A stretch of DNA of 64,000 bases from Novosphingobium pokkalii (GTDB lineage: Bacteria > Pseudomonadota > Alphaproteobacteria > Sphingomonadales > Sphingomonadaceae), in assembly GCF_014652855.1 (NCBI RefSeq), contig NZ_BMZP01000021.1, positions 1 to 64,000 on the forward strand, given 5' to 3'. Within the stretch, counting starts at the first letter, position 1; the number at the start of each line of letters is the position of its first letter. Both the position numbers and the translations under genes were made by a program. Shown piece by piece: positions 8,445 through 17,160 of this stretch. The notes below the pieces were generated by a model, which searched no databases, was not told where the DNA came from, and saw only the letters and a program-made list of their open reading frames with translations.

Positions 8445-9446
8445 TCAGATTCCCTTGCGCTGGACCGTCCACGCGGGGTCGACGCACAGTCGGCACATCG
8501 GACCGGTAAAGGTGCGACCTGCAGCCTCGTTTCCGCCCAATTGCCAATCGAGCCAATCGAGCGCCACTTGCGCGACGCGGCCGCCGTACGGCTCATCCAT
8601 ACTGCCGCGATGGCCGCGCTGGATATTGAGCATGACGACCGGAACACGACTGATCCGTCGGTAATCATCCATTCCGTTTTCGTAGGCGATGTCAGCTGGC
8701 CCGCCCATGATGTAGAGCACAGGGGTATGAAGTCGATCAAGCGCTGCCTTGGGCGTGGTCAGACCGGGGATGAACGGCTTGCCATCGGGAAAGATGCCGC
8801 TGTTGTGGATTATGACCGCTCGGATGCGCGGATCCGAGGCCGCGTCGAGAGCTTGGACCCCGCCGCAGCTATGTCCGGAGACCGCTACGAGCGCAGGGTC
8901 GATCAGGCCAAAGAAAGGACTAGCGGGGCGCTTGTTCTCGGCCAGGATCCAGTCGAGGCCAGCGATGATGTCGGCGGGGCTGGTGGCTACCGGGCGAAGG
9001 GCGTGGTCGGGCATGACCCCGCGTAAAGCGGGCGGCGCGTCGGGCCCGGTCATGGCGCTGCCCGGCGCAATTGCGACATAGCCATGCGAGGCGATTTCAA
9101 GAAGATGCAGTCGGGCACTCGCTGCATCGGCAGAACATCCACTGTTACCCCACAACAGCACCCCCAGTTTTGCGCCCCCCCGCTTGAGGGCAGCCGGGTG
9201 GTAGACCAGATGGTTCGGCAGCGTGGGCTGCTGCTCAACGATCGCCGGCATCGGCCCCGTCCCCGGCAGGTCGGGCAAGGCAAACGTCCCGGCGTATTGC
9301 GCGAGTTCGATCGGTGACGGTCCGCCCTGCGGCGCGATCGACGTTTGTGCAGCGGCCGGAAGCGCCAGGGGAGGCAGCGTCATGGCGAGAGCTGCGAGGG
9401 TCATCGCCACACGCGGCAGCGCGTGCGCTTGGGGGGTCTTGATCAT
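8445..9446 (-). CDS. exported alpha/beta hydrolase (GHSCGG type)
   Basis: This 333-residue protein starts at the ATG at 9446, which has an AGAGGAG ribosome site. A signal peptide ends near PAAAQT. The hydrolase fold shows LLWGNSGC (oxyanion region), LLEIASHGYVAIAPG and the nucleophile elbow GHSCGG with Ser193. The catalytic His is probably in QRGHRG near the C-terminus, and paired Cys in MCRLC may form a disulfide. The same CxLC-W-V-RK ending and GHSCGG elbow occur in the hydrolase at 11151-12086, so the two are paralogs. Related enzymes are esterases of the PAF-acetylhydrolase or cutinase-like kind; the substrate here is unknown. Confidence 0.8.
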   Translation of the reverse strand: MIKTPQAHALPRVAMTLAALAMTLPPLALPAAAQTSIAPQGGPSPIELAQYAGTFALPDLPGTGPMPAIVEQQPTLPNHLVYHPAALKRGGAKLGVLLWGNSGCSADAASARLHLLEIASHGYVAIAPGSAMTGPDAPPALRGVMPDHALRPVATSPADIIAGLDWILAENKRPASPFFGLIDPALVAVSGHSCGGVQALDAASDPRIRAVIIHNSGIFPDGKPFIPGLTTPKAALDRLHTPVLYIMGGPADIAYENGMDDYRRISRVPVVMLNIQRGHRGSMDEPYGGRVAQVALDWLDWQLGGNEAAGRTFTGPMCRLCVDPAWTVQRKGI

Positions 9447-9479
9447 TGCTCTACTCCTCTTGCCGCATCCGGCCATGTG

Positions 9480-11081
9480 TCAGGGACGGATCCAAGGGCC
9501 AGGCGGCCGCGGCTCGAACCGGTCCAGCTGCTGTGAACCGAACTGCATCATCGTCTTGCGGTCCGCGCGATAAGGATCCGGCAGCACGCGAATGGTCTTG
9601 CCGATCACCATCGTCGATCGCCGCGCCGCGTCGAACCGCGGCCACGCCGGCAAGCCGGGTCCGCGCGGGATGCCGGTATGGGCAAAGTTCGACCAAGTAC
9701 CTGACATCGTCTCGACCAAATGCTGGGCGGCGGGCGATGGGGGCACATATCGCCACGCGGGCAACGTGCCAAAGATGAACGGAACCTCGGCAACATGCGG
9801 CGTGACGTTGTCGAATGCCCCCACGGTCATGGGATAGTCGAACGCATAGAGATAGGCCGGCGCAGCGTTTTGAGCGGCCTTGTGTTCGGCGAGCAGAATG
9901 GCGTCGAGCAGATAGCTTCGATCAGTCGTCAGCCGCGCAAAGAGCTTGCCGTTATCCAGCGCAGGGTAGCGCGTGCGGTAGGCTTGGATGACCGCATCGG
10001 TCCTATCGGCCGGAATAAAAGGCAGCAGTTGCTTACGCAGTTCACCCTCTTCCAGGTTGGCGTAGGCCGGGTCGGCGCCGAGGAACAGGGCCGTCTCGTC
10101 GCGCGCGGTCCCGACAATCATCGGCACGCGCGCGCTGGGGGCCAAGCCTACTGGGTCGATTGGCTGATGCGGCAAGACATCTCCGTCGATCGTCGGGCGG
10201 AATTGACCCAGGGCGTTGCGCACTGCGATGCCGGCCGCGGTCAGGAGCGGCGTGGGCACTGTGGCTAGCTTGTGCAGATCCCCGGCGGCGATGCCGAGCT
10301 CGTGCAGCAAGCGATCTGCGCGCTCGTAGGACAGGTCAACAGCATCCATACGGAGGGCAGGTCCGCTTTCCGATGCGCAGCGATGAAACAAACCTCGCGC
10401 CGACGGCACGGCCATCATCAGGCTGGACTTACGCCCGCCACCGGACTGGCCAAAAATCATGACTCTATCGGGGTCACCTCCGAAGGCCTCGATATTGAGC
10501 CGCACCCATTGCAACGCGAGCACGATGTCGAGCAGTCCGGCGTTGCCAGACATGGCATACTCCTCACCCCCATGCCCGGCGAGGTTGAGATAGCCGAAGA
10601 CATTGAGGCGATGATTGATGGTAACCACCACTACGTCACGCGTGCGGGCCAGATAGTCGCCTTCAGTGAGCGGATCGAAGCCCATACCGGCTTCCCACCC
10701 GCCACCATGCAGCCATACCATGACCGGCTTGCGGCCTGTGAGCGCAGCGGTCCAGACGTTCAGTGACAGACAATCCTCGGACGCCTCGGGGGTTGCGCCA
10801 TCGTGCCCCTTTTGGGGGCAGCGGGCGCCGATCTCGAGCGCCGGTCGCACGCCATCCCAAGGCTGTCGCAACCGGGAAGGCTGAAACCGCGCCGTTCCGC
10901 CGGTCGGCTCACCATAAGGCACACCCAGGAAGCGGTGCACGCCGTGGGGCATGCTACCAGCGACTTGCCCAGCGGTCGTCCGGGCCACCGACGGTCCGGC
11001 CGCTCGCGCCAAGCCATCAAGCGGGAAGAGAGCAGCGGTGCCGAGCGTGGCGCCTATGGCGCGGCGGCGATCAATTAACAT
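9480..11081 (-). CDS. carboxylesterase type B, exported
   Basis: This 533-residue type B carboxylesterase hydrolyses carboxylic esters. It has an N-terminal Tat-like signal (DRRRAIGATLGTAALFPLDG), the EDCLSLNVW motif at 101-110, the oxyanion-hole HGGG at 125-128 and the nucleophile elbow GQSGGG with Ser213. The GMGFDP segment and a candidate catalytic His (DNVTPHVAEVPF) fit the family. The ATG at 11081 follows GAGGGGATG. It sits 33 bp upstream of the GHSCGG hydrolase gene on the same strand. Type B esterases in sphingomonads include FumD, which de-esterifies fumonisin, but that substrate is not implied here. The enzyme probably works in the periplasm after TonB import. Confidence 0.85.
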   Translation of the reverse strand: MLIDRRRAIGATLGTAALFPLDGLARAAGPSVARTTAGQVAGSMPHGVHRFLGVPYGEPTGGTARFQPSRLRQPWDGVRPALEIGARCPQKGHDGATPEASEDCLSLNVWTAALTGRKPVMVWLHGGGWEAGMGFDPLTEGDYLARTRDVVVVTINHRLNVFGYLNLAGHGGEEYAMSGNAGLLDIVLALQWVRLNIEAFGGDPDRVMIFGQSGGGRKSSLMMAVPSARGLFHRCASESGPALRMDAVDLSYERADRLLHELGIAAGDLHKLATVPTPLLTAAGIAVRNALGQFRPTIDGDVLPHQPIDPVGLAPSARVPMIVGTARDETALFLGADPAYANLEEGELRKQLLPFIPADRTDAVIQAYRTRYPALDNGKLFARLTTDRSYLLDAILLAEHKAAQNAAPAYLYAFDYPMTVGAFDNVTPHVAEVPFIFGTLPAWRYVPPSPAAQHLVETMSGTWSNFAHTGIPRGPGLPAWPRFDAARRSTMVIGKTIRVLPDPYRADRKTMMQFGSQQLDRFEPRPPGPWIRP

Positions 11082-11150
11082 GATGCATCCCCTCACCTTG
11101 GCGCTTGACGCTCTGCATGCAGAATGGCCAGCTGGGTTTTGCCCGACCTA

Positions 11151-12086
11151 TCATTTGATGTTCTTTCGCGCGACATGCCAACGCGTGTCGCCGCACAAGC
11201 CACATTCGACGCCGGCAAACATCGATGACGCTGCGCGATCGCCCTTCAAGCGCCACTGCAGCCAACTGACGACGACCTTGCCGAACGAGCCGCCGGCTTG
11301 CTCAAAATAGGTTCCGCCGTGGCCTACTCCGTCTGGGTAAGCCCAGATGGCTGGTATCGTGGTAAGCCGACCAAAATCGTCGCGGCTGTTTTCGTGCGCA
11401 CCGTCGGACGCATCCCCACCGATGTACAGAACAGAGCCATGCATGCGCGTCAGGCTGGCCTTGGTGACCGGCGCGCCGGGCAGGCCGCCGGGCCCCGTGT
11501 TCCAAACTCCGCTGTTCATCACCACCGTGGTTGTGACGCGAGGATCTGCGGCAGCGGCTATCGCCTGAAGCCCACCGCAAGAGTGTCCCATCACCGCCAC
11601 GCGGCGTGTATCGAGTTTCGCATGCAGTGGGCTTTTGGCGTTGCGGTTCTGGGCAGTTGCCCAGTCCAGCGCCTTCCCCAATTGCGTGTAATCGGACAAA
11701 GTCGGCGCCGTCGTGCTCTTGGGTGGCGGAGGCATGCCCTCTTCGGTGCCGCCCTCGATGGTGCTCGGCCCCACCCCGCCGATGGCAATGACCAGATAGC
11801 CGTGGGAGGCGATTTCGCTCAAAAATATGCGATACCTGTTGCCATAGGCCATGCAGCCGCCGTTGGCCCAGAGCACCACGGGAAGCTTTTGGCTGAAAGT
11901 AAGGTTTGCAGGGGCATAGAGCGTATAGCCCGGAAGTGAAGCTGCCTGCTCCATGATGGCGGGAAAGCGACCCGTTCCGACCGGCACATGATTGTCGATA
12001 GGCGTGAGGTCAGGCTGCCTTGGAGGGCTAGACCCCATGCAGGCCATGGCACAAGCGGCTGTTAGGCATATCATATACTTATTCAT
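11151..12086 (-). CDS. alpha/beta hydrolase, probable lipoprotein (GHSCGG type)
   Basis: This 311-residue protein has a short hydrophobic N-terminus with a possible lipobox Cys (AMAC-MGSS), suggesting attachment to the membrane. The core has VLWANGGC, IFLSEIASHGYLVIA and the elbow GHSCGG with Ser169. GVGHGG near the end probably carries the catalytic His, and the protein ends in a CGLCGDTRWHVARKN tail. It is a paralog of 8445-9446; both tails carry a CxxC pair and a W-V-RK signature. It lies upstream of the type B carboxylesterase on the same strand (69 bp) and may head that operon. The substrate is unknown. Confidence 0.8.
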   Translation of the reverse strand: MNKYMICLTAACAMACMGSSPPRQPDLTPIDNHVPVGTGRFPAIMEQAASLPGYTLYAPANLTFSQKLPVVLWANGGCMAYGNRYRIFLSEIASHGYLVIAIGGVGPSTIEGGTEEGMPPPPKSTTAPTLSDYTQLGKALDWATAQNRNAKSPLHAKLDTRRVAVMGHSCGGLQAIAAAADPRVTTTVVMNSGVWNTGPGGLPGAPVTKASLTRMHGSVLYIGGDASDGAHENSRDDFGRLTTIPAIWAYPDGVGHGGTYFEQAGGSFGKVVVSWLQWRLKGDRAASSMFAGVECGLCGDTRWHVARKNIK

Positions 12087-12171
12087 GTCCGAAGCATCCT
12101 CTCATGGCTTGTCAGCCCGTGACGAAACCATAGCCTCATTTTTGACGCAATCAATTGCATATCCTATCATT

Positions 12172-12180
12172 TGGTATAAT
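12172..12180 (+). promoter_or_regulatory. extended -10 promoter element
   Basis: TGG-TATAAT at 12172-12180 is a perfect extended -10 (TGn-TATAAT), 31 bp upstream of the ATG at 12212. Extended -10 promoters need little -35 contact, and no well-spaced -35 is visible. A nearby TCAATTGCAT (about 12151-12160) resembles the motif upstream of the receptor. Confidence 0.45.
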
Positions 12181-12211
12181 GTTGGCGTCTGACGCGGAGA
12201 GGAAAGATGCG

Positions 12212-13222
12212 ATGGATGAAAGCGGCAATAGTGCCTCGGGATGGACACGCCGTGCTGTCCTGCCTGCCCTGACCCTTGCCGCAGCGGCGCTGAATTCAAA
12301 TCATGGCATGAGCCAGACGATACCTCGCGGGCTCAAACTGCCTCCGCTCCCTACCTCTTGGAACCGGGTCGAACGCATACCACTTTGGCCAGGTGCGCTG
12401 CCCGGAACAGGCTTTCGGGCCAGTCCGGTTCCACCAGATTTCCCCGACATCCTCGTGCGCAACGTCGCACGCCCCGAACTGCGCGTCTTCCCGCCGCCTG
12501 CAGGCACGCCATCCAATGGTCTAAGCCTTCTGGTGCTACCTGGCGGTGCATACAGCTGGGTATCGATCCTAAACGAAGGAATCGAAATCGCTGGTCGGTT
12601 CGGAACAATGGGCTATACGACATTCGTTTTGGTCTATCGCCTCCCCGGCGAAGGCTGGAGCCCGCGCGCGGACGTATCGTTGGCCGATGCACGGCGTGCA
12701 GTGCAAGTCATTCGGCGGCAAGCCCCCTTGCGACATCTAAGGACGGACGGCATTCTCGTCGCCGGGTTTTCAGCGGGTGGCCATCTCGCAGCTTCGCTCG
12801 CCACCCGCTACAAGCAGAAAATTTATCCCGCGATTGACGCTCTGGATGATACCGATGCTCGGCCAGCGGTCGTCGGGGCCATCTACCCGGTGATCAGTTT
12901 GTCACCGGATATCGGACACCACGACTCCACTTCGAACCTAGTTGGACCCAATCCCGACGCAGAGGCAATCGCGCGTCATTCGCCCGCTCTGCAAGTATCG
13001 ACCGAAACACCTCCCATGTTTCTTGCCCATGCAGTGGACGACGCCGCAGTAAACCCCGCGAACACGTTGGCCATGATGCAAGCGCTAATGACCGCAAAGC
13101 GCCCCGTCGAGGCACACTTTTTTGAGAAAGGCGGACACGCCTTCGGCGCGGGGCGTGCCGGCCAGCCCAATCGGGCGTGGCCGGACCTGTTTCACGCTTG
13201 GGCGCAGACCCACCTTGCCTGA
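12212..13222 (+). CDS. exported alpha/beta hydrolase (acetyl-xylan-esterase/BD-FAE-like)
   Basis: This 336-residue protein starts at the ATG at 12212, chosen because GAGAGGAA precedes it; an in-frame ATG upstream would add 19 residues. A Tat-like signal (WTRRAVLPALTLAAAAL) is followed by IPLWPG, typical of this esterase group, the oxyanion motif LVLPGGAY at 107-114 and the elbow GFSAGG with Ser187. The acid and His are probably in HAVDDAAVNP and KGGHAFG. Relatives are esterases acting on acylated sugars or feruloyl esters. It is divergent from the lipoprotein hydrolase and 25 bp upstream of the next hydrolase gene. Confidence 0.8.
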   Translation: MDESGNSASGWTRRAVLPALTLAAAALNSNHGMSQTIPRGLKLPPLPTSWNRVERIPLWPGALPGTGFRASPVPPDFPDILVRNVARPELRVFPPPAGTPSNGLSLLVLPGGAYSWVSILNEGIEIAGRFGTMGYTTFVLVYRLPGEGWSPRADVSLADARRAVQVIRRQAPLRHLRTDGILVAGFSAGGHLAASLATRYKQKIYPAIDALDDTDARPAVVGAIYPVISLSPDIGHHDSTSNLVGPNPDAEAIARHSPALQVSTETPPMFLAHAVDDAAVNPANTLAMMQALMTAKRPVEAHFFEKGGHAFGAGRAGQPNRAWPDLFHAWAQTHLA

Positions 13223-13247
13223 TAAACCACGCGACGGGATAAATAGC

Positions 13248-14321
13248 ATGACGATGGAAATTTCGCGCCGTAGCCTCGCCAAGTGGGCCGCCGCGTTAGG
13301 GTCCGCCCAGTTCCTTCCAAGGCTCGCCTCGGCTGCAACCATCAGCTCTGAAACGCAAGCGGACGTGATGGCTTTCGTCAATCCGGCGTTGCGCCCCTCC
13401 GCTGCAGTGGTCGCACGCATGACCGCGGAACATGGCACGCCCAGCGACGCCACTTTGGCAACTCTGCGCCGACCGCACCCTGAAGTTATGCCTAAGCGTT
13501 TGCCCGACGTCCCGGTTGATGAACATCTGGTCCCCGTGCCTGGAGGGCCCGCGGTCAAGGTCTACGTCATCAATGCCCGGGTCGGTGCGAAGCGTCCGGC
13601 AGTCGTCCACATGCACGGTGGCGGCTACATCGCTGGAACAGCAGACTTCGAAATTGGCAAGCATCAGGCGCTTGCCCAGCAGCTCGATTGCGTGATCGCA
13701 ACGGTCAATTATCGGCTCGCGCCCGAAACGAGATTCACCGGATCAATTGAGGACAATTACGCCGCCCTGAAATGGGTGCATGATCATGCCGCAGAACTTG
13801 GTGTAGATATCGCCCGTATCGCCGTGATGGGTGAAAGTGCGGGTGGCGGCCATGCCGCGCGACTGGCAATCACAGCACGCGATCGCGGCGAAGTGCCAGT
13901 ATGTTTTCAGACCCTAATCTATCCTATGCTTGATGATCGCACCGGCAGCACGATCATGCCGCCGTTTCCTGTTGGCGCAATTGGCTGGAATGCCGCGAGC
14001 AACCGCTATGGCTGGGCATCGTTTCTCGGAATGGAGCCGGGAAGTTCCAGCGTTCCTGCATCGGCCGTACCTGCGCGCGTCACAGATTTGAGCGGTCTGC
14101 CGCCCGCGTTTATCGCAGTCGGCGGCATCGACTTGTTCGTCACGGAGGATCTGAACTACGCGCAGCGACTGCTCAATGCGAAGGTCCCCTGCGAGGTACT
14201 GGTCGTTCCTGGCGCTTACCACGGCTTTGACATCATAGCTGCGGATACGCCGCCCGCCCGGCAATTTACGACGGCCAAACTCAACGCTTTGCGCCGGGCT
14301 TTCGGCAATATGGATGTTTGA
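13248..14321 (+). CDS. exported alpha/beta hydrolase, HSL family
   Basis: This 357-residue protein belongs to the hormone-sensitive-lipase family of carboxylesterases. A twin-arginine signal (ISRRSLAKWAAALG) ends near LASAA. It has the family HGGGY motif at 123-127, DxxxALKWV, the elbow GESAGG with Ser197, GGIDLF carrying the Asp and GAYHGFD carrying the His. It follows the previous hydrolase by 25 bp, so the two form one operon. This is the fifth exported esterase-type enzyme in Region 2. After the stop only 28 bp remain before the etfB stump, so the gene sits at the join with Region 3. Confidence 0.85.
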   Translation: MTMEISRRSLAKWAAALGSAQFLPRLASAATISSETQADVMAFVNPALRPSAAVVARMTAEHGTPSDATLATLRRPHPEVMPKRLPDVPVDEHLVPVPGGPAVKVYVINARVGAKRPAVVHMHGGGYIAGTADFEIGKHQALAQQLDCVIATVNYRLAPETRFTGSIEDNYAALKWVHDHAAELGVDIARIAVMGESAGGGHAARLAITARDRGEVPVCFQTLIYPMLDDRTGSTIMPPFPVGAIGWNAASNRYGWASFLGMEPGSSSVPASAVPARVTDLSGLPPAFIAVGGIDLFVTEDLNYAQRLLNAKVPCEVLVVPGAYHGFDIIAADTPPARQFTTAKLNALRRAFGNMDV

Positions 14322-14349
14322 AGGTCGCACTGCATATAACGCGATTTCT

Positions 14350-14408
14350 ATCACGCGGGGCTTCACGTTGTAATCAAGCACCCGCTTGACCGGTACCAGG
14401 ACCTTCAT
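14350..14408 (-). pseudogene. etfB stump: first ~20 codons only
   Basis: Downstream of the thiolase, with an ATGA start/stop overlap, the frame reads MKVLVPVKRVLDYNVKPRV and then abruptly loses similarity. This equals the start of electron transfer flavoprotein beta-subunits; the intact copy at 60442 begins MKILVPVKRVIDYNVKPRV. The codons differ at many third positions, so it is a diverged copy rather than a recent duplicate. The break at about 14350 is where Region 2 meets Region 3, which marks a deletion or recombination join. Confidence 0.8.
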
Positions 14409-15595
14409 GCGTGCGCCTCCATACGTTCGATGACCATGGCGATGCCCTGCCCGCCACCGATGCACATCGTGACGAGGCCATAGCGCCCTCCGGTCCGCTG
14501 CAGCTCGTACAGTGCCTTCACCAAGATGATCGCGCCGGTAGCGCCGATCGGATGGCCGAGCGCGATGCCGCTGCCGTTGGGATTGACCTTGGCCGGATCG
14601 AAGCTCAACTGGGCCGCGACCGCGCAGGCCTGCGCAGCGAAGGCTTCGTTGGCCTCGATCACGTCGATCGCGGCCAGTTCCAGCCCGCCGCGGCGCAGCG
14701 CGATCGGCACGGCTGCGACCGGGCCGATCCCCATGATCTGCGGATCGACACCGGCATGCCCCCAGCCGAGGATCCGCGCCGCAGGCTGCAAGCCGCGCGC
14801 TTCGACCGCGCTTGCCGAAGCGAGCACCACCGCAGCCGCGCCATCGTTGAGGCCCGACGCATTGCCCGCGGTCACCGATCCGTCGCGGCGGAAGGCGGGG
14901 CGCAGCGCCGCGAGGCTTTCCGCCGTCGTCTCGGCGCGGACATGCTCGTCGGTGGCAAACACCGTGACGCCCTTGCGCGTCCTGACCTCGACAGGGACGA
15001 TCTGCGTTTCGAACCTGCCTTCGGCGATCGCGCGGGCGGCACGGGCGTGGCTTTCGGCGGCCAGCGCGTCCTGGGCTTCGCGCGAGACATCGAAGCGATC
15101 GGCGACATTCTCCGCCGTGATCCCCATATGGACGGCGTCGAACGGATCGGACAGCGCGCCCACCATCATGTCGAGCATCGTCGTCTCGCCCATCTTGGTG
15201 CCCCAGCGCATGCCGGTGGCGAGATAGGGCGCGCGGCTCATGCTCTCGGCACCGCCCGCCACTGCCACGCCGATCTCGCCCAGCGCGATCATCTGCGCCG
15301 CCGAGATCACCGCCTGCAGGCCCGAGCCGCACAGCCGGTTCAACGTGAGCGCAGGCGCAGCATGGGGAATGCCGGCGCGGACCGCCGCAACGCGTGCCAG
15401 ATAGGCATCGGACGGCAGCGTCGGGATCACCTGCCCCATCACGACATGCTCGACATCGGCCGGAGACAGCACGGCCCGGCGGACGGCCTCGCCGATTACC
15501 GTCGCGCCCAGATCCGCGGGAGGAACGTCCTTCAAGGCGCCGCCAAAGTCGCCGATCGCCGTTCGGGCGCCCGCCAGAATGAAGATTTCTTCCAC
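14405..15595 (-). CDS. acetyl-CoA acetyltransferase / thiolase
   Basis: This 396-residue thiolase has all three active-site motifs: the nucleophilic Cys in NRLCGSGLQ near residue 89, the His in GHPIGATGA and the second Cys in TMCIGGGQG. It cleaves 3-oxoacyl-CoA with CoA, or runs the reverse condensation. NEAFAAQA and length are standard for the degradative/acetoacetyl group. Its stop overlaps the start of the etfB stump by 4 bp, so the original operon was thiolase-etfB. It lies 200 bp downstream of the SDR gene on the same strand, and that gap holds no recognisable gene. Confidence 0.9.
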   Translation of the reverse strand: MEEIFILAGARTAIGDFGGALKDVPPADLGATVIGEAVRRAVLSPADVEHVVMGQVIPTLPSDAYLARVAAVRAGIPHAAPALTLNRLCGSGLQAVISAAQMIALGEIGVAVAGGAESMSRAPYLATGMRWGTKMGETTMLDMMVGALSDPFDAVHMGITAENVADRFDVSREAQDALAAESHARAARAIAEGRFETQIVPVEVRTRKGVTVFATDEHVRAETTAESLAALRPAFRRDGSVTAGNASGLNDGAAAVVLASASAVEARGLQPAARILGWGHAGVDPQIMGIGPVAAVPIALRRGGLELAAIDVIEANEAFAAQACAVAAQLSFDPAKVNPNGSGIALGHPIGATGAIILVKALYELQRTGGRYGLVTMCIGGGQGIAMVIERMEAHA

Positions 15596-15795
15596 CGTCT
15601 AACCTCCTGCCGCGCGAGAATGCCGCGCGTTGTTGAAACGCCCATCGGCGCATTGCGCATGGTCCGCCGATCCGGCAGGCCCAGTGTTTCCATTCGAACC
15701 GCCGCCGGGCAGATCCGCGCATCGGCGCCGCTCGCAGCCATGAAGCGACTCCCCTCGCATCGACGGGTGTATGCACGGTGCGGCGGCGCGCAGGA

Positions 15796-16611
15796 TCATG
15801 CCTCCGCCAGCGCCGCCTGCAGGTCGATTGCGCCCAGTTGCACGCCGCCATGAAACCCGCCATCGACCGGCAGACACACGCCGCTGATGAAGCTGGCGGC
15901 ATTAGAATTAAGAAAGACCAGCGGATTGCCCTGTTCCGTCGGTGTGGCGCGACGCCCCGACGGAATCGTGAAGAGTTCGAGCACGGCCTTGCTGACTACG
16001 TTTTCGAAGGCCGCCATCATCGGCGTCTGCGTCGGGCTCGGCATCGTCGCGTTGACGCGGATGCCACGACCGCCCAGTTCTTGGGCAAGCAGGCACGTCC
16101 ACGCGTTGACCAGTTCCTTCGAGAGCGCGTAGCCGTCCTGGACCTCTTCCGGATGCGATGCCACCCAATCGAGGAATGCCTGCTTGTCCGAGATCGCGAT
16201 CAGCGACGTGAGTAGCGGGATGCGCCGCAGGAATCCCATGCCCCCCAGTGAGGAGATAGTGGCGATGGCGCCGTCCCGGCGCAGACGGGGCAGCCATTGT
16301 TCCGTCCAGTGCCGGATGCCGAGGAAATTGACCGAGAGGACATCGGCGGGCGGGAAGGTCTGTGGCAGGCCGGCACAATTGAACAGGGCATCAATCTCGC
16401 CGCCGATGCTGTCGACGGCCCGATTGATCGACTCCCAGTCCTTGAGATCGACCTGGGTGAACGAGGCCAGGGATACGGGCGAGGGCTTGATGTCTGCGCC
16501 GTGGACCTCCGCGCCCAATGCCACGAGCGTACGTGCACACGCTTCACCCATGCCGGAAAAACAGCCGACGATGGCGACGCGCTTGCCTTTGTACGACAAT
16601 AGATCGCTCAC
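15796..16611 (-). CDS. SDR-family dehydrogenase, 3-alpha-hydroxysteroid-dehydrogenase-like
   Basis: This 271-residue short-chain dehydrogenase has the nucleotide-binding motif as GCFSGMG (residues 16-22), NCAG in place of NNAG, and the catalytic Tyr/Lys in YALSKEL, after a long insertion rich in hydrophobic residues before the Tyr. This layout (short N-terminal half, D-I after strand 2, long insert, VxGxxxPVDGG) resembles 3-alpha-hydroxysteroid dehydrogenase/carbonyl reductase of Comamonas. The substrate is probably an alicyclic or steroid-like alcohol or ketone, but this is only family resemblance. A TTGACA-N4-type operator lies upstream at 16904-16919. Confidence 0.75.
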   Translation of the reverse strand: MSDLLSYKGKRVAIVGCFSGMGEACARTLVALGAEVHGADIKPSPVSLASFTQVDLKDWESINRAVDSIGGEIDALFNCAGLPQTFPPADVLSVNFLGIRHWTEQWLPRLRRDGAIATISSLGGMGFLRRIPLLTSLIAISDKQAFLDWVASHPEEVQDGYALSKELVNAWTCLLAQELGGRGIRVNATMPSPTQTPMMAAFENVVSKAVLELFTIPSGRRATPTEQGNPLVFLNSNAASFISGVCLPVDGGFHGGVQLGAIDLQAALAEA

Positions 16612-16689
16612 GCTTCCTCTCCTCTTCTATGCCTGTTTTTGGAACGCCGCTAATCGCGGCAGTGTAGCGTTGCTGGTAACCCGCCGCGA

Positions 16690-16866
16690 TCAGCCGGCGA
16701 GGAGCTGCCACATCTGCATCCGGTCGAACCGGATCTCGCAAGGTTCGTCAGGACGGACGCCGCTGCGACCCTTCACCAATCTCCGGCGATAGCGACAGAG
16801 CGCACTCACTGCATCAGTTAGTCCCGATCCCAATCTCGATCCTGGAGCCTGCGCCTCAAACGCCAT
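16690..16866 (-). CDS. small ORF of 58 codons, unknown
   Basis: MAFEAQAPGSRLGSGLTDAV starts an ORF with a near-perfect Shine-Dalgarno (AGGAGGGGG) and correct spacing, and ends 78 bp before the SDR start on the same strand. The product is basic in the middle (CRYRRRLVKGRSG) and has no recognised domain. The strong ribosome site and its place between the operator and the SDR argue for translation; lack of known relatives argues for caution. Confidence 0.35.
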   Translation of the reverse strand: MAFEAQAPGSRLGSGLTDAVSALCRYRRRLVKGRSGVRPDEPCEIRFDRMQMWQLLAG

Positions 16867-16903
16867 GATGCCCCCTCCTGACGTCCTTGCATTGCGCCAA
16901 TAA

Positions 16904-16919
16904 TTGACACATGTATCAA
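16904..16919. promoter_or_regulatory. island operator site 1
   Basis: TTGACACATGTATCAA is a 16-bp dyad matching TTGACA-N4-TGTCAA with one mismatch in the right arm. It lies between the SDR (minus) and the alpha/beta hydrolase (plus) and can serve as a -35 box on both strands. Confidence 0.65.
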
Positions 16920-17160
16920 ATCCGTGCACAGCGATCAACGATCAATTGGTTTGAAAGGCGCTATAGGTTCGCCGTAAGGATTAATTTTCGCCAGTAAGGT
17001 ACACTGATCATTGTGAGCGCCTGCCATCGAACATGGTTGCGACAACGCTTCCGATGGGCACGCGATGCCGCAGCGACGGACCTCTGCAGTGGACAGGTTA
17101 TTAGCCAACTACATTACTTTACAATGCCTTGATTACGATTTCTCTCATGGAATCTAAACG

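Noticed and set aside
9480..11081. Type B carboxylesterase as a fumonisin esterase (FumD)
   Set aside because: Only the family and host group match; none of the other fumonisin genes (for example the aminotransferase) is present in the neighbourhood.
12142..12157. TTGACGCAATCAATTG as another island operator
   Set aside because: Only the left arm fits; the right arm is not TGTCAA-like, and the site is in the other cluster, with an extended -10 promoter nearby.
13914..15902. 662-codon open frame on the minus strand
   Set aside because: It is a shadow of the thiolase and hydrolase genes in another frame. Its composition is low-complexity Arg/Gly/Pro, and only its internal MKVLVPVKRVLDYNVKPRV piece is real, as the etfB stump.
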